The notes under the pieces: model-generated | Seen by the model: the letters and a program-made list of their open reading frames with translations, nothing else | Database searches by the model: none | Told to the model about the DNA's origin: nothing | Origin: Micromonospora_G sp040676775 | GTDB lineage: Bacteria; Actinomycetota; Actinomycetes; Mycobacteriales; Micromonosporaceae | Reading direction: 5' to 3' | Assembly: GCF_040676775.1 (NCBI RefSeq) | Contig: NZ_JBFAPP010000010.1 | Coordinates: 124,001-188,000 of the forward strand | DNA: 64,000 nt | Part shown: piece after piece, positions 42,025-50,960 of the stretch | Numbering within the stretch: the first letter of the stretch is position 1 | Layout: every line of letters starts with the position of its first letter | Program-made: the position numbers and the translations under genes

Positions 42025-43056
42025 GTGGGTGCCGAAGAACTCGTCGAGGTTGTCCTGCCGGGCCCGGTGGAGCCGGAAGGGGTGCAACTCCGGCATCGGG
42101 CCGTCCCCTCCCCCGGCCCGGGCCAGGTCCTGATCAGGATGGAGGCGACCGGCGTCTCCTTCGCCGAGCAGCAGATGCGTCGCGGCCGCTACTACGACCA
42201 GCCGGCGCTCCCGTTCGTCCCCGGCTACGACCTGGTCGGCACGGTGCTCGCAGCCGGCGGGGGAGTCGAGCCGGGCCTGACCGGCACCCGGGTGGCCGCG
42301 CTGGTCAAGGTCGGCGGTTGGGCCAGCCACGTGCTCGTCGAGGCGGCCGACGTGGTGCCGGTGCCGGACGGGGTCGGCCCGGCCGAGGCGGAGACCATGG
42401 TGGTCAACGGCATCACCGCCTGGCAGATGCTGCACCGCAAGGCGCGGGTGCGTGCCGGGCAGACCATCCTGGTGCACGGCGCCAACGGCGGGGTCGGCTC
42501 GGTCCTGGTGCAACTCGCCCGCTCCGCTGGCGTGAAGGTGATCGGTACGGCATCCGCACGCCACCACGACGCACTGCGCGAGCAGGGCGTCATCCCGATC
42601 GACTACCGCACCGAGGACATCGCCGCCCGGGTACGCGTACTCGCTCCCGGCGGGGTGGACGCCGTCTTCGACCACGTCGGCGGTCGCGGCATCCTCGACT
42701 CCTGGCAGCTCCTCGCACCCGGCGGCACCCTCGTCTCGTACGGCAGCGCCTCCACCCGCGACGACACGGGGTCGAAGCAGCTGCCCGTACTCAGGCTGCT
42801 CGGTCGGGTGTGGCTGTGGAACGCGCTGCCCAACGGCCGACACGCCTACTTCTTCAACATTTGGGCCGGGCGGGCACTGGCCAAGAACCGGTTCCGGGCC
42901 CGGCTGCGCGCCGACCTCAGCCAGGTGTTCGCCGCCCTGCAACGCGGTGAGGTCACCGCCCGGATCGCCGCCCAGTTGCCGCTCGCCCGTACCGCCGACG
43001 CCCTGCGGCTGGCCGAATCCGGCACCGTCGCCGGAAAGGTCGTCCTGAACCCGTAG
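42025..43056 (+). CDS. medium-chain dehydrogenase/reductase, quinone oxidoreductase-like
   Basis: A 343-residue NADPH-dependent oxidoreductase from GTG 42025, with GGAGG seven bases upstream. The catalytic domain starts VVLPGPVEPEGVQLRHRAVP and lacks the structural-zinc cysteines of alcohol dehydrogenases. The nucleotide site is LVHGANGGVGSVLVQLARS. PFVPGYDLVGTV and DAVFDHVGGRGILDSWQLLA are typical of the zinc-free quinone-reductase branch. It is probably repressed by the divergent TetR protein and induced by an electrophile or quinone. A decayed transporter gene follows. Confidence 0.9.
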   Translation: MGAEELVEVVLPGPVEPEGVQLRHRAVPSPGPGQVLIRMEATGVSFAEQQMRRGRYYDQPALPFVPGYDLVGTVLAAGGGVEPGLTGTRVAALVKVGGWASHVLVEAADVVPVPDGVGPAEAETMVVNGITAWQMLHRKARVRAGQTILVHGANGGVGSVLVQLARSAGVKVIGTASARHHDALREQGVIPIDYRTEDIAARVRVLAPGGVDAVFDHVGGRGILDSWQLLAPGGTLVSYGSASTRDDTGSKQLPVLRLLGRVWLWNALPNGRHAYFFNIWAGRALAKNRFRARLRADLSQVFAALQRGEVTARIAAQLPLARTADALRLAESGTVAGKVVLNP

Positions 43057-43072
43057 CCGCACGGTCGGCGCC

Positions 43073-43483
43073 GGGCTGCTGGCCTGGGCATATCTCCGCC
43101 TGGTGCGAGCGCCGCGGCCCACCGCGACGCAGTGGCGCCGGCTCGCCGTCGTCGCCGCCGGGGTGGTGGTCGGCTTCCCGTTGTTCACCTCGCTCGCACT
43201 CACCACGCAGACCGCGGCCCACGGCGCGGTGGTCATCGCGGTGCTACCGGCCATCACCGCCCGGACGATCTGCTGGGCCCTCGTCCTGTCCCTACCGGCG
43301 ACCCGCGTACGTGGGTCAGATCCAACTCGCCCAGCCGGTCCTCACCCTGGGCTGGTCCGCCCTGCTTCTCGACGAACCGGTCACCCTCCCGGCGATCGGT
43401 GCGGCGCTGCTCGTACTGGCCCGCGTCGTCGTCACCCAACGCGCCCGCACCTCGACCCCGGGCGTACTCCTCGGGCAGCGATG
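43073..43483 (+). pseudogene. DMT (EamA-like) transporter remnant
   Basis: Two frames carry pieces of a 10-helix drug/metabolite transporter. The first (43073-43260) reads GLLAWAYLRLVRAPRPTATQ, then QWRRLAVVAAGVVVGFPLF and TSLALTTQTAAHGAVVIAVL. A short middle piece (ICWALVLSLPAT) follows. The end, in another frame (about 43308-43483), reads YVGQIQLAQPVLTLGWSALL, LLDEPVTLPAIGAALLVLAR and stops at TGA 43481-43483. The N-terminus and about half of the middle are missing, so it cannot encode a working carrier. Confidence 0.8.
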
Positions 43484-43502
43484 ACGGGTGGCACGACCCG
43501 GC

Positions 43503-44621
43503 TCAGTGTCCGTACGGATCCTGTCCCTTCCAGTCCTCGACCTGGATGAGCGGAACCGGTACGGGCCGCCGCACCGCCGTCGTCAGCTCGATCCGCCGCC
43601 CCTCGGCCGCCGAACGGAGCAGGGCGGTCATCGTCTCCAGCACGTGCAGCGCGACCTCGCCACCGGCACGCGGCGGCCGGTGGCCGTCGGCCTGGACAAG
43701 GTCGACCAGACCGACGCCCCGGGAAGCGCCGACGTAACCCGCCCGAGGTTCGAGAGCACGCCAGCCGGTGCCGCCGAGCGGGAAGTGGCGGACCTCGCCG
43801 TCGAAGTAGTTCGGATCGGGTACGGCGAGCGCGCCGGTCTCCCCCTGCACCTCGATCGGCGCGGCCGTCGTCGCCACCCCGTCGAAGCTCTTCGTGATGG
43901 TGGACAGGGCACCGTCGACGTGCTCCAGCACCCCGGACACGTGGGTGTCCACCTGCACCGGGATCCGCTGGCCGGCGCGTGGACCCGAGCCGATGACCCG
44001 TTCGGCGCGCAGCCTGCTGGCGGCTCCGACCACCGCGCGTACCGGTCCGAGCAGGTGGACGAGCGCCGAGACGTAGTACGGGCCCATGTCCAGCAGCGGG
44101 CCGCCGCCCGGGGCGTAGTAGAAGTCGGGGTTCGGGTGCCAGCGCTCGTGCCCCGCCGTGACCATGACGGCCGACGCCGACAGCGGGCGCCCGATCAGGC
44201 CGCCGTCGATCGCGGCGCGCGCGGTCTGCGTACCCGTGCCCAGGACGGTGTCCGGTGCGCAGCCCACGCGGACGCCGGCCGACGCGGCCCGTTCCATGAT
44301 CGAGCGGCCGTCCGCGAACGTGACCGCGAGCGGCTTCTCGACGTACACGTTCTTGCCGGCGTCGATCGCGCCGAGTGAGATCTCGGCGTGCGCCGCCGGA
44401 ATCGTGAGGTTGAGTACCGTCTGCACGTCGGGACGGTCGAGCAGCCGCTCGACGCTCATCGCCTCCGCGTCGCGAAGCTCGGCGGCGACCGCCGCCGACC
44501 GGGAAGCGTCGAGGTCGGCCACCGCGACGACGCTCACCGCCGGATGGTCCGCGAGCGTTTCCAGGTACGCGCGGGAGATGACCCCGAGACCCACGATGCC
44601 TACGCGGTGCGGCTCGCCCAC
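43503..44621 (-). CDS. Gfo/Idh/MocA family oxidoreductase
   Basis: A 372-residue NAD(P)-dependent sugar or inositol dehydrogenase-like enzyme. The start is GTG 44621 with GGGGGA upstream, overlapping the ThuA gene by 22 bases. The Rossmann domain reads VGIVGLGVISRAYLETLADH; the conserved EKP motif is in AGKNVYVEKPLAV, and the catalytic GGGPLLDMGPYYVSALVHLL carries the Asp and Tyr/His positions of the family. It probably oxidises a sugar ring carbon in the cytoplasm, together with the co-transcribed ThuA protein. Confidence 0.9.
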   Translation of the reverse strand: MGEPHRVGIVGLGVISRAYLETLADHPAVSVVAVADLDASRSAAVAAELRDAEAMSVERLLDRPDVQTVLNLTIPAAHAEISLGAIDAGKNVYVEKPLAVTFADGRSIMERAASAGVRVGCAPDTVLGTGTQTARAAIDGGLIGRPLSASAVMVTAGHERWHPNPDFYYAPGGGPLLDMGPYYVSALVHLLGPVRAVVGAASRLRAERVIGSGPRAGQRIPVQVDTHVSGVLEHVDGALSTITKSFDGVATTAAPIEVQGETGALAVPDPNYFDGEVRHFPLGGTGWRALEPRAGYVGASRGVGLVDLVQADGHRPPRAGGEVALHVLETMTALLRSAAEGRRIELTTAVRRPVPVPLIQVEDWKGQDPYGH

Positions 44622-45301
44622 AGCATCCCCCTTTCGATCACGGTACGGACGCTCGGATGCGCCAACACGTCCAGGTCGTGCCCGGGTGTCGTCACGACCA
44701 CCCGCCCCGCCCCCCAGCGACGGGTCCAGATCGCGGGCGAGGTGACCGGCCGCTGCCACGGGTGCCACTCCCGGGTCGGGTGGACGGTGGTGGCCAGTAC
44801 GTCGATCAGGTCGTCGTGCAGCACCCAGTACTGCTCGGTGACCAGGTCGAAGTCCTCGATCCCGGCGGTGATCGGATGTTCCCGACCGAGGTCGGTGATG
44901 TTCACCGGGTACGGCAGGAAGTTGTCCTCGGCGCCGCCTTGCCGCTCGCACGGCTCCCGGCCCGGATGGGTCGCGAACTGTCCGCCCACCAGGTGCAGGT
45001 AGTCCGACGACGCGCGGAACGAGTCGACTATGCCGCCGTGCCAGCCGGTGAAGCCCGTACCGGCGACGACCGCAGCGCTGAGCCCGGCCACCTGCTCCGC
45101 GGTGATCTGCGACATCGTCACGCACTGCACCACGAGGTCGGTGTCGGCAAGCTCGGTGGCGTCGGCGTAGATCGCCGTCGACTCCTCGACCCGTACGGCG
45201 TATCCGCTTCGTTCGAGGTACGGGATGAACAGCTCCGTCGCCTCGACCGGCCGGTGTCCCTCCCAGCCGCCGCGAACCACCAGTGCCCTCCGCTGCGCCA
45301 C
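44600..45301 (-). CDS. ThuA domain protein
   Basis: A 233-residue protein from GTG 45301 (GGAGGGAG upstream; a GTG/ATG further out at 45373 has no such box). The class-I glutamine-amidotransferase-like ThuA fold is shown by RALVVRGGWEGHRPVEATEL, GFTGWHGGIVDSFRASSDY and GREHPITAGIEDFDLVTEQY, then RVVVTTPGHDLDVLAHPSVR. ThuA proteins function with Gfo/Idh oxidoreductases in disaccharide (trehalose-like) conversion to 3-keto sugars. The 22-base overlap with the oxidoreductase gene shows they form one operon. Confidence 0.9.
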   Translation of the reverse strand: MAQRRALVVRGGWEGHRPVEATELFIPYLERSGYAVRVEESTAIYADATELADTDLVVQCVTMSQITAEQVAGLSAAVVAGTGFTGWHGGIVDSFRASSDYLHLVGGQFATHPGREPCERQGGAEDNFLPYPVNITDLGREHPITAGIEDFDLVTEQYWVLHDDLIDVLATTVHPTREWHPWQRPVTSPAIWTRRWGAGRVVVTTPGHDLDVLAHPSVRTVIERGMLWASRTA

Positions 45302-45547
45302 GCCCGCTCCCTCCCACGTTCCGTGGGCCGCCGGGGGCCGCATCCGCCCCGACGACCTGCCACCGACGTTCATGCCTGTCGATCACCGAAACCGTACTCG
45401 GGCTCGCCGGCAAAGTCGCCGTGCGCCGGGTTTCACCCACCCGACTCATGCCCCGGCCCGGCCACCCGGCGCAGGCCGTGGCGGGGTCGCCGACGGCGGG
45501 GCCTTCGCCTGTCGACGTGGTTTCCGAGCCTGCCGATCAGGGCGCGG

Positions 45548-45919
45548 TCAGCGAACGGCGGTGATGATCTTGAGGCGGTCGAGCGCCTCGCGCATGGTCT
45601 GCGGCAGGTCCGGGCCGTGCGGCTCGCCGATCCAGCGCTCGAACGCGACACGGAGTACGGCGATGCCCGCCTCGGCCGCCAGGCTCGCGTCCGGCTCGGG
45701 AACACCGCGTCGGCGCAGGGCGTCGGCGAGGGCGGCGGCCAGCGACGCCAGCTTGATCAGCTCACGCTCCCGCAGTTCGGCGTGGGCGTCGATGACGGAC
45801 TGACGCTTCCGGGAGCGCTCGGGGTGCTGCCCCAGCGCCACGGCGGCGGCGTCGAGGGCAGCCGCGACGGCCTGCATGGGCGAGGCGGATTGCGGGGCCG
45901 CCTCGAGCGCGAGCACGAG
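45548..45919 (-). pseudogene. TetR regulator, C-terminal half only
   Basis: The frame encodes the effector domain of a TetR protein: LVLALEAAPQSASPMQAVAA, ELRERELIKLASLAAALADA, AAEAGIAVLRVAFERWIGE, ending LDRLKIITAVR. The whole DNA-binding domain (about 70-80 residues) is absent. At about 45919-45922 the sequence passes directly into the start of an SDR gene on the opposite strand. A deletion has therefore removed both 5' ends and the intergenic region of a divergent pair. Confidence 0.8.
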
Positions 45920-46805
45920 CTGTTTCGTAACCGGCGCAACCGGGTGGATCGGCTCCGCCGTCATCCCCGAACTGCTGGATGCCGGACATCAGGTCCTCGG
46001 CCTCGCGCGTTCGGACACCGCCGCCGCGTCCGTCGCCGCCCTCGGCGCCGACGTTCAGCGCGGCAACCTGGACGATCTCGACAGCCTGCGGGCCGGAGCC
46101 GCCGGATCCGACGGCGTGGTGCACCTCGGGTACAACCACGACTTCTCCCGGATGGAGGCGGCGGCACAGACCGACCTGGCAGTGATCAACGCCATCGGCG
46201 CCGAACTGGAGGGCACCGACCGGCCGTTCGTGATCGCCGCGGGCGTACTCGGGCTCGCGTCCGGCCGACTCGCCACCGAGCTAGACGTACCCGATTCCGG
46301 CGCCCACCCGCGAATCGCCGGCGTCCAGGCGGCCATGTCGCTGGTTGCGCGTGGCGTGCGCTCGTCGTCCGTGCGCTTCGCCCCCACCGTCCACGGTTCC
46401 GGTGACCACGGCTTCGTGGCCGCCCTGGTCGGCATCGCCCGCGAGAAGGGTGTCTCCGGCTACATCGACGACGGCACCAACCGGTGGCCCGCGGTGCACC
46501 GACTCGACGCCGCCAGGCTCGTCCGGCTCGCCGTGGAAAACGCCCCGGCGGGCGTGGCACTGCACGCCACCGCCGAGGAGGGCGTACCCACTCGCGCCAT
46601 CGCCGAGGCGATCGGTCGCGGTCTCGACCTACCGGTGGTCTCCGTCCCCGCCGACAAGGCCGGCGACCACTTCGGCTGGATCGCGCGCTTCTTCGGCATC
46701 GACGCCCTGGCGTCGAACGCCGTGACCCGGCAACTGCTCGGGTGGGACCCCGTACAGCCCGGGCTCATCGCGGACCTCGACGCCGGCCACTACTTCAAGA
46801 ACTGA
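45876..46805 (+). CDS. SDR/NAD-dependent epimerase family protein with replaced N-terminus
   Basis: An extended SDR protein; from ATG 45876 it would be 309 residues. The Rossmann motif CFVTGATGWIGSAVIPELL begins at residue 16, almost at the true start of the family, but residues 1-15 are encoded by antisense of the TetR remnant. The rest is intact (VVHLGYNHDFSRMEAAAQTD, SVRFAPTVHGSGDHGFVAAL, DLDAGHYFKN). The active-site YxxxK region is not typical. Its native promoter and ribosome-binding site are lost, so expression is doubtful though the fold could still form. Confidence 0.75.
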   Translation: MGEADCGAASSASTSCFVTGATGWIGSAVIPELLDAGHQVLGLARSDTAAASVAALGADVQRGNLDDLDSLRAGAAGSDGVVHLGYNHDFSRMEAAAQTDLAVINAIGAELEGTDRPFVIAAGVLGLASGRLATELDVPDSGAHPRIAGVQAAMSLVARGVRSSSVRFAPTVHGSGDHGFVAALVGIAREKGVSGYIDDGTNRWPAVHRLDAARLVRLAVENAPAGVALHATAEEGVPTRAIAEAIGRGLDLPVVSVPADKAGDHFGWIARFFGIDALASNAVTRQLLGWDPVQPGLIADLDAGHYFKN

Positions 46806-47229
46806 ACCAGGAACAGGAGCGTCGAACGGTACGGAGTCCGCCTCCCGCCGCCGGTGGCGACGCTGACCACGGCCATCGCGAGGACCGTGGACAGCGCCGC
46901 CGGCAGGGGCCCGACGGGATGCCAGGATTTCCCGATGGAAAGCGTTCTGCCGGCGGGCGCCGCCGAACTGCTCGGCCGGGCGCGTCGGGTCGTCGTCTTT
47001 CTGCGCCATCAACCTGCGCGCACCCACGGCCCGGATTCTCCCGACCCTGGTCGAGGCGCCTGGGAGTTCGCCGGGTAGTGGGGCCCGAGCCTCGTCCCTG
47101 GTCAGCTCTTTCCCGTGCATCGAATCAGCCCTATATTCCTCACCAGCCGTGGGCGCCGGCCGGGCTGGTAGGTCTCCAGCCGGTCGTGGCAAAGTGTGTC
47201 GTCCGGTAGGTCTCGGCAGCGGGGGTGCT
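46806..47229 (+). other. 424-bp stretch without a supported gene
   Basis: Nothing convincing is seen. A 14-residue match (AAELLGRARRVVVF near 46956-46998) resembles the start of Sir2 deacetylases but breaks off at once, so it may be a tiny relic. The segment near 47190-47229 holds the GGGGG box before the DUF6461 gene. Confidence 0.4.
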
Positions 47230-49458
47230 GTGGTCGAGGTTCCCGATGCGGTACTGGCGCAGTTGGCCGGGCCCGTCGCCATGGTGCTGCCGCTCGTCAT
47301 CTCCCGCATCCCGCCCGCACCGGCGGCCGAACTCGGTCGGCTGGGGGCAACCGCCGACCCCCACACCCGATCCGTCCGCGGCTCGGCCCTCGGGCACCGG
47401 CCGGTGGTTCCGTTCCGCTCCGGCGACCGACCCGGTACGGGTGGTTCGCCCGTACGGGACGCACTCGACTCGCTGCCGTCGTTGCTGGTCGAACGCCTGC
47501 TCGGCGCGCTGGAACTGACCGTGCCCGTGCTGGACCCGGCCGGTGCACCGGACCTGACCGGCTACCTGCCGGAACCGTTCACCGGCAACCTCGCCGTGTC
47601 GAGCATGGGCGGGACGAGCGAGGCGGTCACCGGGGCGGCCGTACTGGAACGGATCCGACCGGGCGCGGTGCCACTGGTCGCCGCGCTGGCCCGTCGGCTG
47701 GCCACCCATCCGCAGGTGGCCGCCCTCCTCGCGGTGGCGCCGGAGATCGTGGACGAGCAGGGTGTCGCCGCGGCACACGGCAGGGCCCGGCTCGCACTGG
47801 CCGTGGCCACCACCACCGCCGTCCTGCACCGGGTGGGCGTGCAGCCCTGGGCCACCACACCACCGGCGGTGATCGGTGTGGCGATCGGCACGGCGGTCCT
47901 GCTGCTACGCGAGGCCCCGATGCCCGCCGGCTACGCCGCGGCCCTGCTCGCCCGGGCCCGGGCGGAATACCTGCTCCCCCGCCATTCCAGCGGGTCGGCA
48001 CCGGTGTCCGGGCACCGGTTCGCGCTGCTGGAGGGCACCGAGATCCCGGAGGTCGACTTCGCCGCCAACGGGCTGGTCGAGGTCGTCCCGGGTGGTGCGG
48101 TCATCCGTACGGGCATCGAGGCGGGACACGTCCGGATCCTGTCGAGCATCCTGGACGGGCCACCGCCGGAGGTCGAGCCGGGCTGGGAGGAGATCGTCGA
48201 GGTCAGCTGGCGAGCGGCCGTCGGCGGTGCCCGGGTGGTCGACCCAGACGCGGCCGACCCGCAGATCACCCCGCCCTGGCCGGGTGACTACCGGCTGCGC
48301 GTACATGCCCGGGGTCGGGACGACACCGACGAGCGGGACGCCGAGCACTACGAGTTGACGGTGTGGCAGGCTCCCGCCGGCCCGGAGATCGTGTACGCCC
48401 GTACCGACCGGCTCGGCCACCGGCTGCGCGGCGAGCCGGAGCCGGTACGGCCCGATCGGCCCGAAGCCGCGTACCGGTGGCTGCGTGACAGCGCCCTGTC
48501 CGAGGCGGCGACGGTCACGGTGGTGGCCGGAGCGGGCGTCGGGGACGTGCTGCGCGCGTTCGGCGCGGACCCGGCCCGGCCAGAGTCGATCCGGGCGATC
48601 GGCGAGGACCTGGTGCGTCGGCGGTCGATCGATCCGTGGGTCGCCGTGCTCGACCTCGGCGGCGCCGTGCTCGCGGTCGAGTACAACGGCTGGCAGGGTT
48701 CGACCGCGCCGGTACTGACCCGGGCATCCGCCGGTGGGCGGGCCGCCAGCATGTTCTGGAACGTCAACGCGATGACCCGGCTGTCGTACGCCGAGCACGG
48801 CGAGGTGCTGCTGTCGGTCGAACCGTTCGGGGACCTCGACGCGCCACCGTCGGTCGCCGCGACGCTCGCCGACCTCGACTTCGCCGACCACCACCGCGGC
48901 AAGCGGCTGATGGGGCTGGTCGCGGTGCAGCGTTTCACCGGGCACGGCCTGACCGCAGAACACCTGGCCCGGATCGAGGCAGCCGACATAGGTTTCCGGA
49001 TCGTGCCGGACCTACCGGCGCTGCACCCGCGCCGGCAATCGCCCGGTGACTCACTCGGGCCGACGCTGGGTCCGCTTCGGCGGCTTTCCGGCGCGCCGCT
49101 CGGAACCGCCACCGAGGCGCTGACGCTGACCGGGCTGTCCGATCAGGAGCTGCGTGAACTGGCGTGGTGGGCCGCGAGCGAGGCCGCCCGCCACGCGGGG
49201 CTCAGCGAGGATCCGGACATCGTCGCCAGCGTGGCCGCCCGTACCCTGACCCCGGACGCGCACCTGCGCGCCCGCCGGTCCCAGCTCGACGACGGCGAGC
49301 ACCGCTGGGTCTGGCTCGCACTGCACCGGGCGACCAACCCGGACCCGTTCGCCGCAGCCTCGGAGGCCCTCGAAGCGGCCCGCTACGCCGCCGGCCCGTA
49401 CGCGGCGGACCTGGTTGCCGACGCCCGCGCCCGGATCGCCGGGCTCGCGCCCCGATGA
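47230..49458 (+). CDS. DUF6461 domain protein
   Basis: A 742-residue protein from GTG 47230, with GGGGG four bases upstream; the frame is open further upstream. Residues about 1-270 form an unassigned Ala/Gly/Pro-rich domain (RLATHPQVAALLAVAPEIVD). About 280-400 is a beta-rich domain (DYRLRVHARGRDDTDERDAE). About 415-610 is DUF6461 (YRWLRDSALSEAATVTVVAG, AVLDLGGAVLAVEYNGWQGS), a family near immunity-like and SUKH-type proteins. The C-terminal 120 residues are helical. There is no signal peptide, so it is cytoplasmic. Function unknown. Confidence 0.75.
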   Translation: MVEVPDAVLAQLAGPVAMVLPLVISRIPPAPAAELGRLGATADPHTRSVRGSALGHRPVVPFRSGDRPGTGGSPVRDALDSLPSLLVERLLGALELTVPVLDPAGAPDLTGYLPEPFTGNLAVSSMGGTSEAVTGAAVLERIRPGAVPLVAALARRLATHPQVAALLAVAPEIVDEQGVAAAHGRARLALAVATTTAVLHRVGVQPWATTPPAVIGVAIGTAVLLLREAPMPAGYAAALLARARAEYLLPRHSSGSAPVSGHRFALLEGTEIPEVDFAANGLVEVVPGGAVIRTGIEAGHVRILSSILDGPPPEVEPGWEEIVEVSWRAAVGGARVVDPDAADPQITPPWPGDYRLRVHARGRDDTDERDAEHYELTVWQAPAGPEIVYARTDRLGHRLRGEPEPVRPDRPEAAYRWLRDSALSEAATVTVVAGAGVGDVLRAFGADPARPESIRAIGEDLVRRRSIDPWVAVLDLGGAVLAVEYNGWQGSTAPVLTRASAGGRAASMFWNVNAMTRLSYAEHGEVLLSVEPFGDLDAPPSVAATLADLDFADHHRGKRLMGLVAVQRFTGHGLTAEHLARIEAADIGFRIVPDLPALHPRRQSPGDSLGPTLGPLRRLSGAPLGTATEALTLTGLSDQELRELAWWAASEAARHAGLSEDPDIVASVAARTLTPDAHLRARRSQLDDGEHRWVWLALHRATNPDPFAAASEALEAARYAAGPYAADLVADARARIAGLAPR

Positions 49459-49480
49459 CAACCCGGTCCTCGGCAACGGA

Positions 49481-49948
49481 TCAGCTCGCGGTGTCGTCCG
49501 TGTTCCGGATCAGCTGCCGGAGCACCTTCAGCGCCGCGACGTAGTCGGCGTCGGCGATGCCCTGGTGGATACGGTCGCGGATCGCCAGAGCGTGCTTCTT
49601 GAGGTCGACCCGAGCCGCCTCCCCCGCCTCGGTGATCCATAGCCGTCCCTGGTGGTCACGGGTGAGCCAGCCCCGCTCCACCAGCACCTCCGCTTCGGCT
49701 TCCAGGTCGTCTTCAGACAGGAGATAGGTGCGCATCGCCGACCGGAGCTCGGCGACGGTCATGCCGTGGCCGTCGGGCGAGATGTCGTTGCTCGACAGGT
49801 TGCGCAGCAGCCAGAACTGCGGCTGGGTGAAGCCGAACTCGGCCTGCCGAGCCCGGGTGAAGGCGATGAGGGACTCGTACGCCACCTTCGTCCAGTACGC
49901 GGCAGGCTGGGTCGCGAGTTCGGCATCGGAAAGGTGCGGCGTCGCCAT
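49481..49948 (-). CDS. MarR family transcriptional regulator
   Basis: A 155-residue winged-helix protein. The recognition region reads MTVAELRSAMRTYLLSEDDL then EAEAEVLVERGWLTRDHQGR, and LWITEAGEAARVDLKKH is the usual last strand and helix. The 55-residue N-terminal helical part (FTQPQFWLLRNLSSNDISPD) matches the dimer interface. A perfect inverted repeat (49991-50010) lies 42 bp upstream of its start and is probably its operator. The effector is unknown. Confidence 0.85.
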   Translation of the reverse strand: MATPHLSDAELATQPAAYWTKVAYESLIAFTRARQAEFGFTQPQFWLLRNLSSNDISPDGHGMTVAELRSAMRTYLLSEDDLEAEAEVLVERGWLTRDHQGRLWITEAGEAARVDLKKHALAIRDRIHQGIADADYVAALKVLRQLIRNTDDTAS

Positions 49949-49990
49949 GCGGTGCCTCCAATGAAGACTGCTCGTCGAAGCGACCGTAAA

Positions 49991-50010
49991 ACCTCAACCT
50001 CAGTTGAGGT
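49991..50010. promoter_or_regulatory. inverted repeat ACCTCAAC-CTCA-GTTGAGGT
   Basis: Perfect 8-bp arms around a 4-base centre, upstream of the MarR gene. The sequence is strikingly like MerR/SoxR-type operators (CCTCAA...TTGAGG), yet no MerR gene is in the window; the adjacent MarR protein is the simplest candidate to bind it. Confidence 0.75.
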
Positions 50011-50208
50011 CAACCGGCTCAGCGCGTTGGCTACCTGACGCTCGCACTGGGCCCAAGGACGGACAGCCGCCCAGAGCCCCGAAAGTTTCGGAATCGGATC
50101 CCGCCGGTTCGACCTCCGCCATTCGCATCGATCGGCAGTAACGCCTCGCGCCGAACTTCCCTTCAGGACGGTCGGCTACCCACCCCAGGTCCAGGCGCTG
50201 AACATTCA

Positions 50209-50237
50209 TTGACTTCTATCGATGTTTGCCCTACCGT
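50209..50237 (+). promoter_or_regulatory. housekeeping-type promoter of the DUF4956-VTC-CotH operon
   Basis: TTGACT (50209-50214), a 17-base spacer and TACCGT (50232-50237) fit the -35/-10 consensus well. Transcription would start near 50244, leaving a leader of about 114 bases. Confidence 0.65.
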
Positions 50238-50357
50238 CTCGAAAAGGTACCGAAAGTTTACCGGAAATTATTGCCCTCGACAGTTGCCGCGGATCGTCAC
50301 CCGGCGGCACGGGCAACGCCGGGCCAGCCTGGCAGCGATTCGGGAGGAACGTACAAG

Positions 50358-50960
50358 ATGTCGCAGCTCGTCCTGTTCGCGATTGACATCTGCGCGGTGG
50401 TGCTGCTCGTCTTCGGGCTCTACTTCCCGCGACACCGCCGCCGCGACCTCGTCGTCGCCTACCTGGGCGTCAACGTCGGCGTACTCGCGGTGGCGAGCGC
50501 GTTGAGTGCCAGCAACGTCGGCGCCGGGCTCGGGCTGGGACTGGCGCTGTTCGGCGTACTGTCCATCATCCGGCTGCGCTCGACGGAACTCGACCAGCAC
50601 GAGGTCGCGTACTACTTCTCCGCCCTCGCCCTGGGCATCCTCGGCGCGCTGAGCACCACCTCGGTCTGGCTCAGCGGCGGTCTGATGGCGCTCATCCTCG
50701 CGGCGATATTCCTGGGCGACCACCGGCGGCTGCTCCGGCACTACCGACACCAGATCATGGTGCTCGACTCGGCCGTCACCGACCAGGTGGCACTCGTCGC
50801 CCAGCTGGAACAACTGCTCGACGCCCGGGTGCACGCCGCCACCGTCCAGCGGGTCGACCTGGTCAACGAGACCACCGTGGTCGACGTCCGGTATTCACTC
50901 GCCGGTCGCAGCCCGGCGGCCGCCACCGGCACCCCCGCACCGGCCGGAGCACGTCGATGA
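50358..50960 (+). CDS. DUF4956 membrane protein
   Basis: A 200-residue membrane protein from ATG 50358 (GGAGGA nine bases upstream). Four hydrophobic segments lie within about 1-120 (LVLFAIDICAVVLLVFGLYF, LGLGLALFGVLSIIRLRSTE, AYYFSALALGILGALS, GGLMALILAAIFLG). The FGVLSIIRLRSTELDQHEVA stretch is the DUF4956 signature. A cytoplasmic C-terminal domain follows (VTDQVALVAQLEQLLDARVH, TVVDVRYSLAGR). It overlaps the VTC gene by four bases; together with CotH this trio recurs in bacteria and may form a membrane phosphate- or polyphosphate-handling unit. Confidence 0.85.
   Translation: MSQLVLFAIDICAVVLLVFGLYFPRHRRRDLVVAYLGVNVGVLAVASALSASNVGAGLGLGLALFGVLSIIRLRSTELDQHEVAYYFSALALGILGALSTTSVWLSGGLMALILAAIFLGDHRRLLRHYRHQIMVLDSAVTDQVALVAQLEQLLDARVHAATVQRVDLVNETTVVDVRYSLAGRSPAAATGTPAPAGARR

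Larger units (their letters stand above)
49949..50357 (+). other. 409-bp divergent intergenic region
   Basis: It contains the MarR-side operator (49991-50010), the DUF4956 promoter (50209-50237) and about 114 bases of leader before the DUF4956 ATG. The part from 50190 to 50280 is clearly AT-richer than its surroundings. No gene is supported between 50011 and 50200. Confidence 0.6.

Noticed and set aside
46935..47078. Possible Sir2 deacetylase fragment (AAELLGRARRVVVF)
   Set aside because: Only 14 residues match and the following TGAG motif of Sir2 is absent; too short to annotate as a pseudogene.
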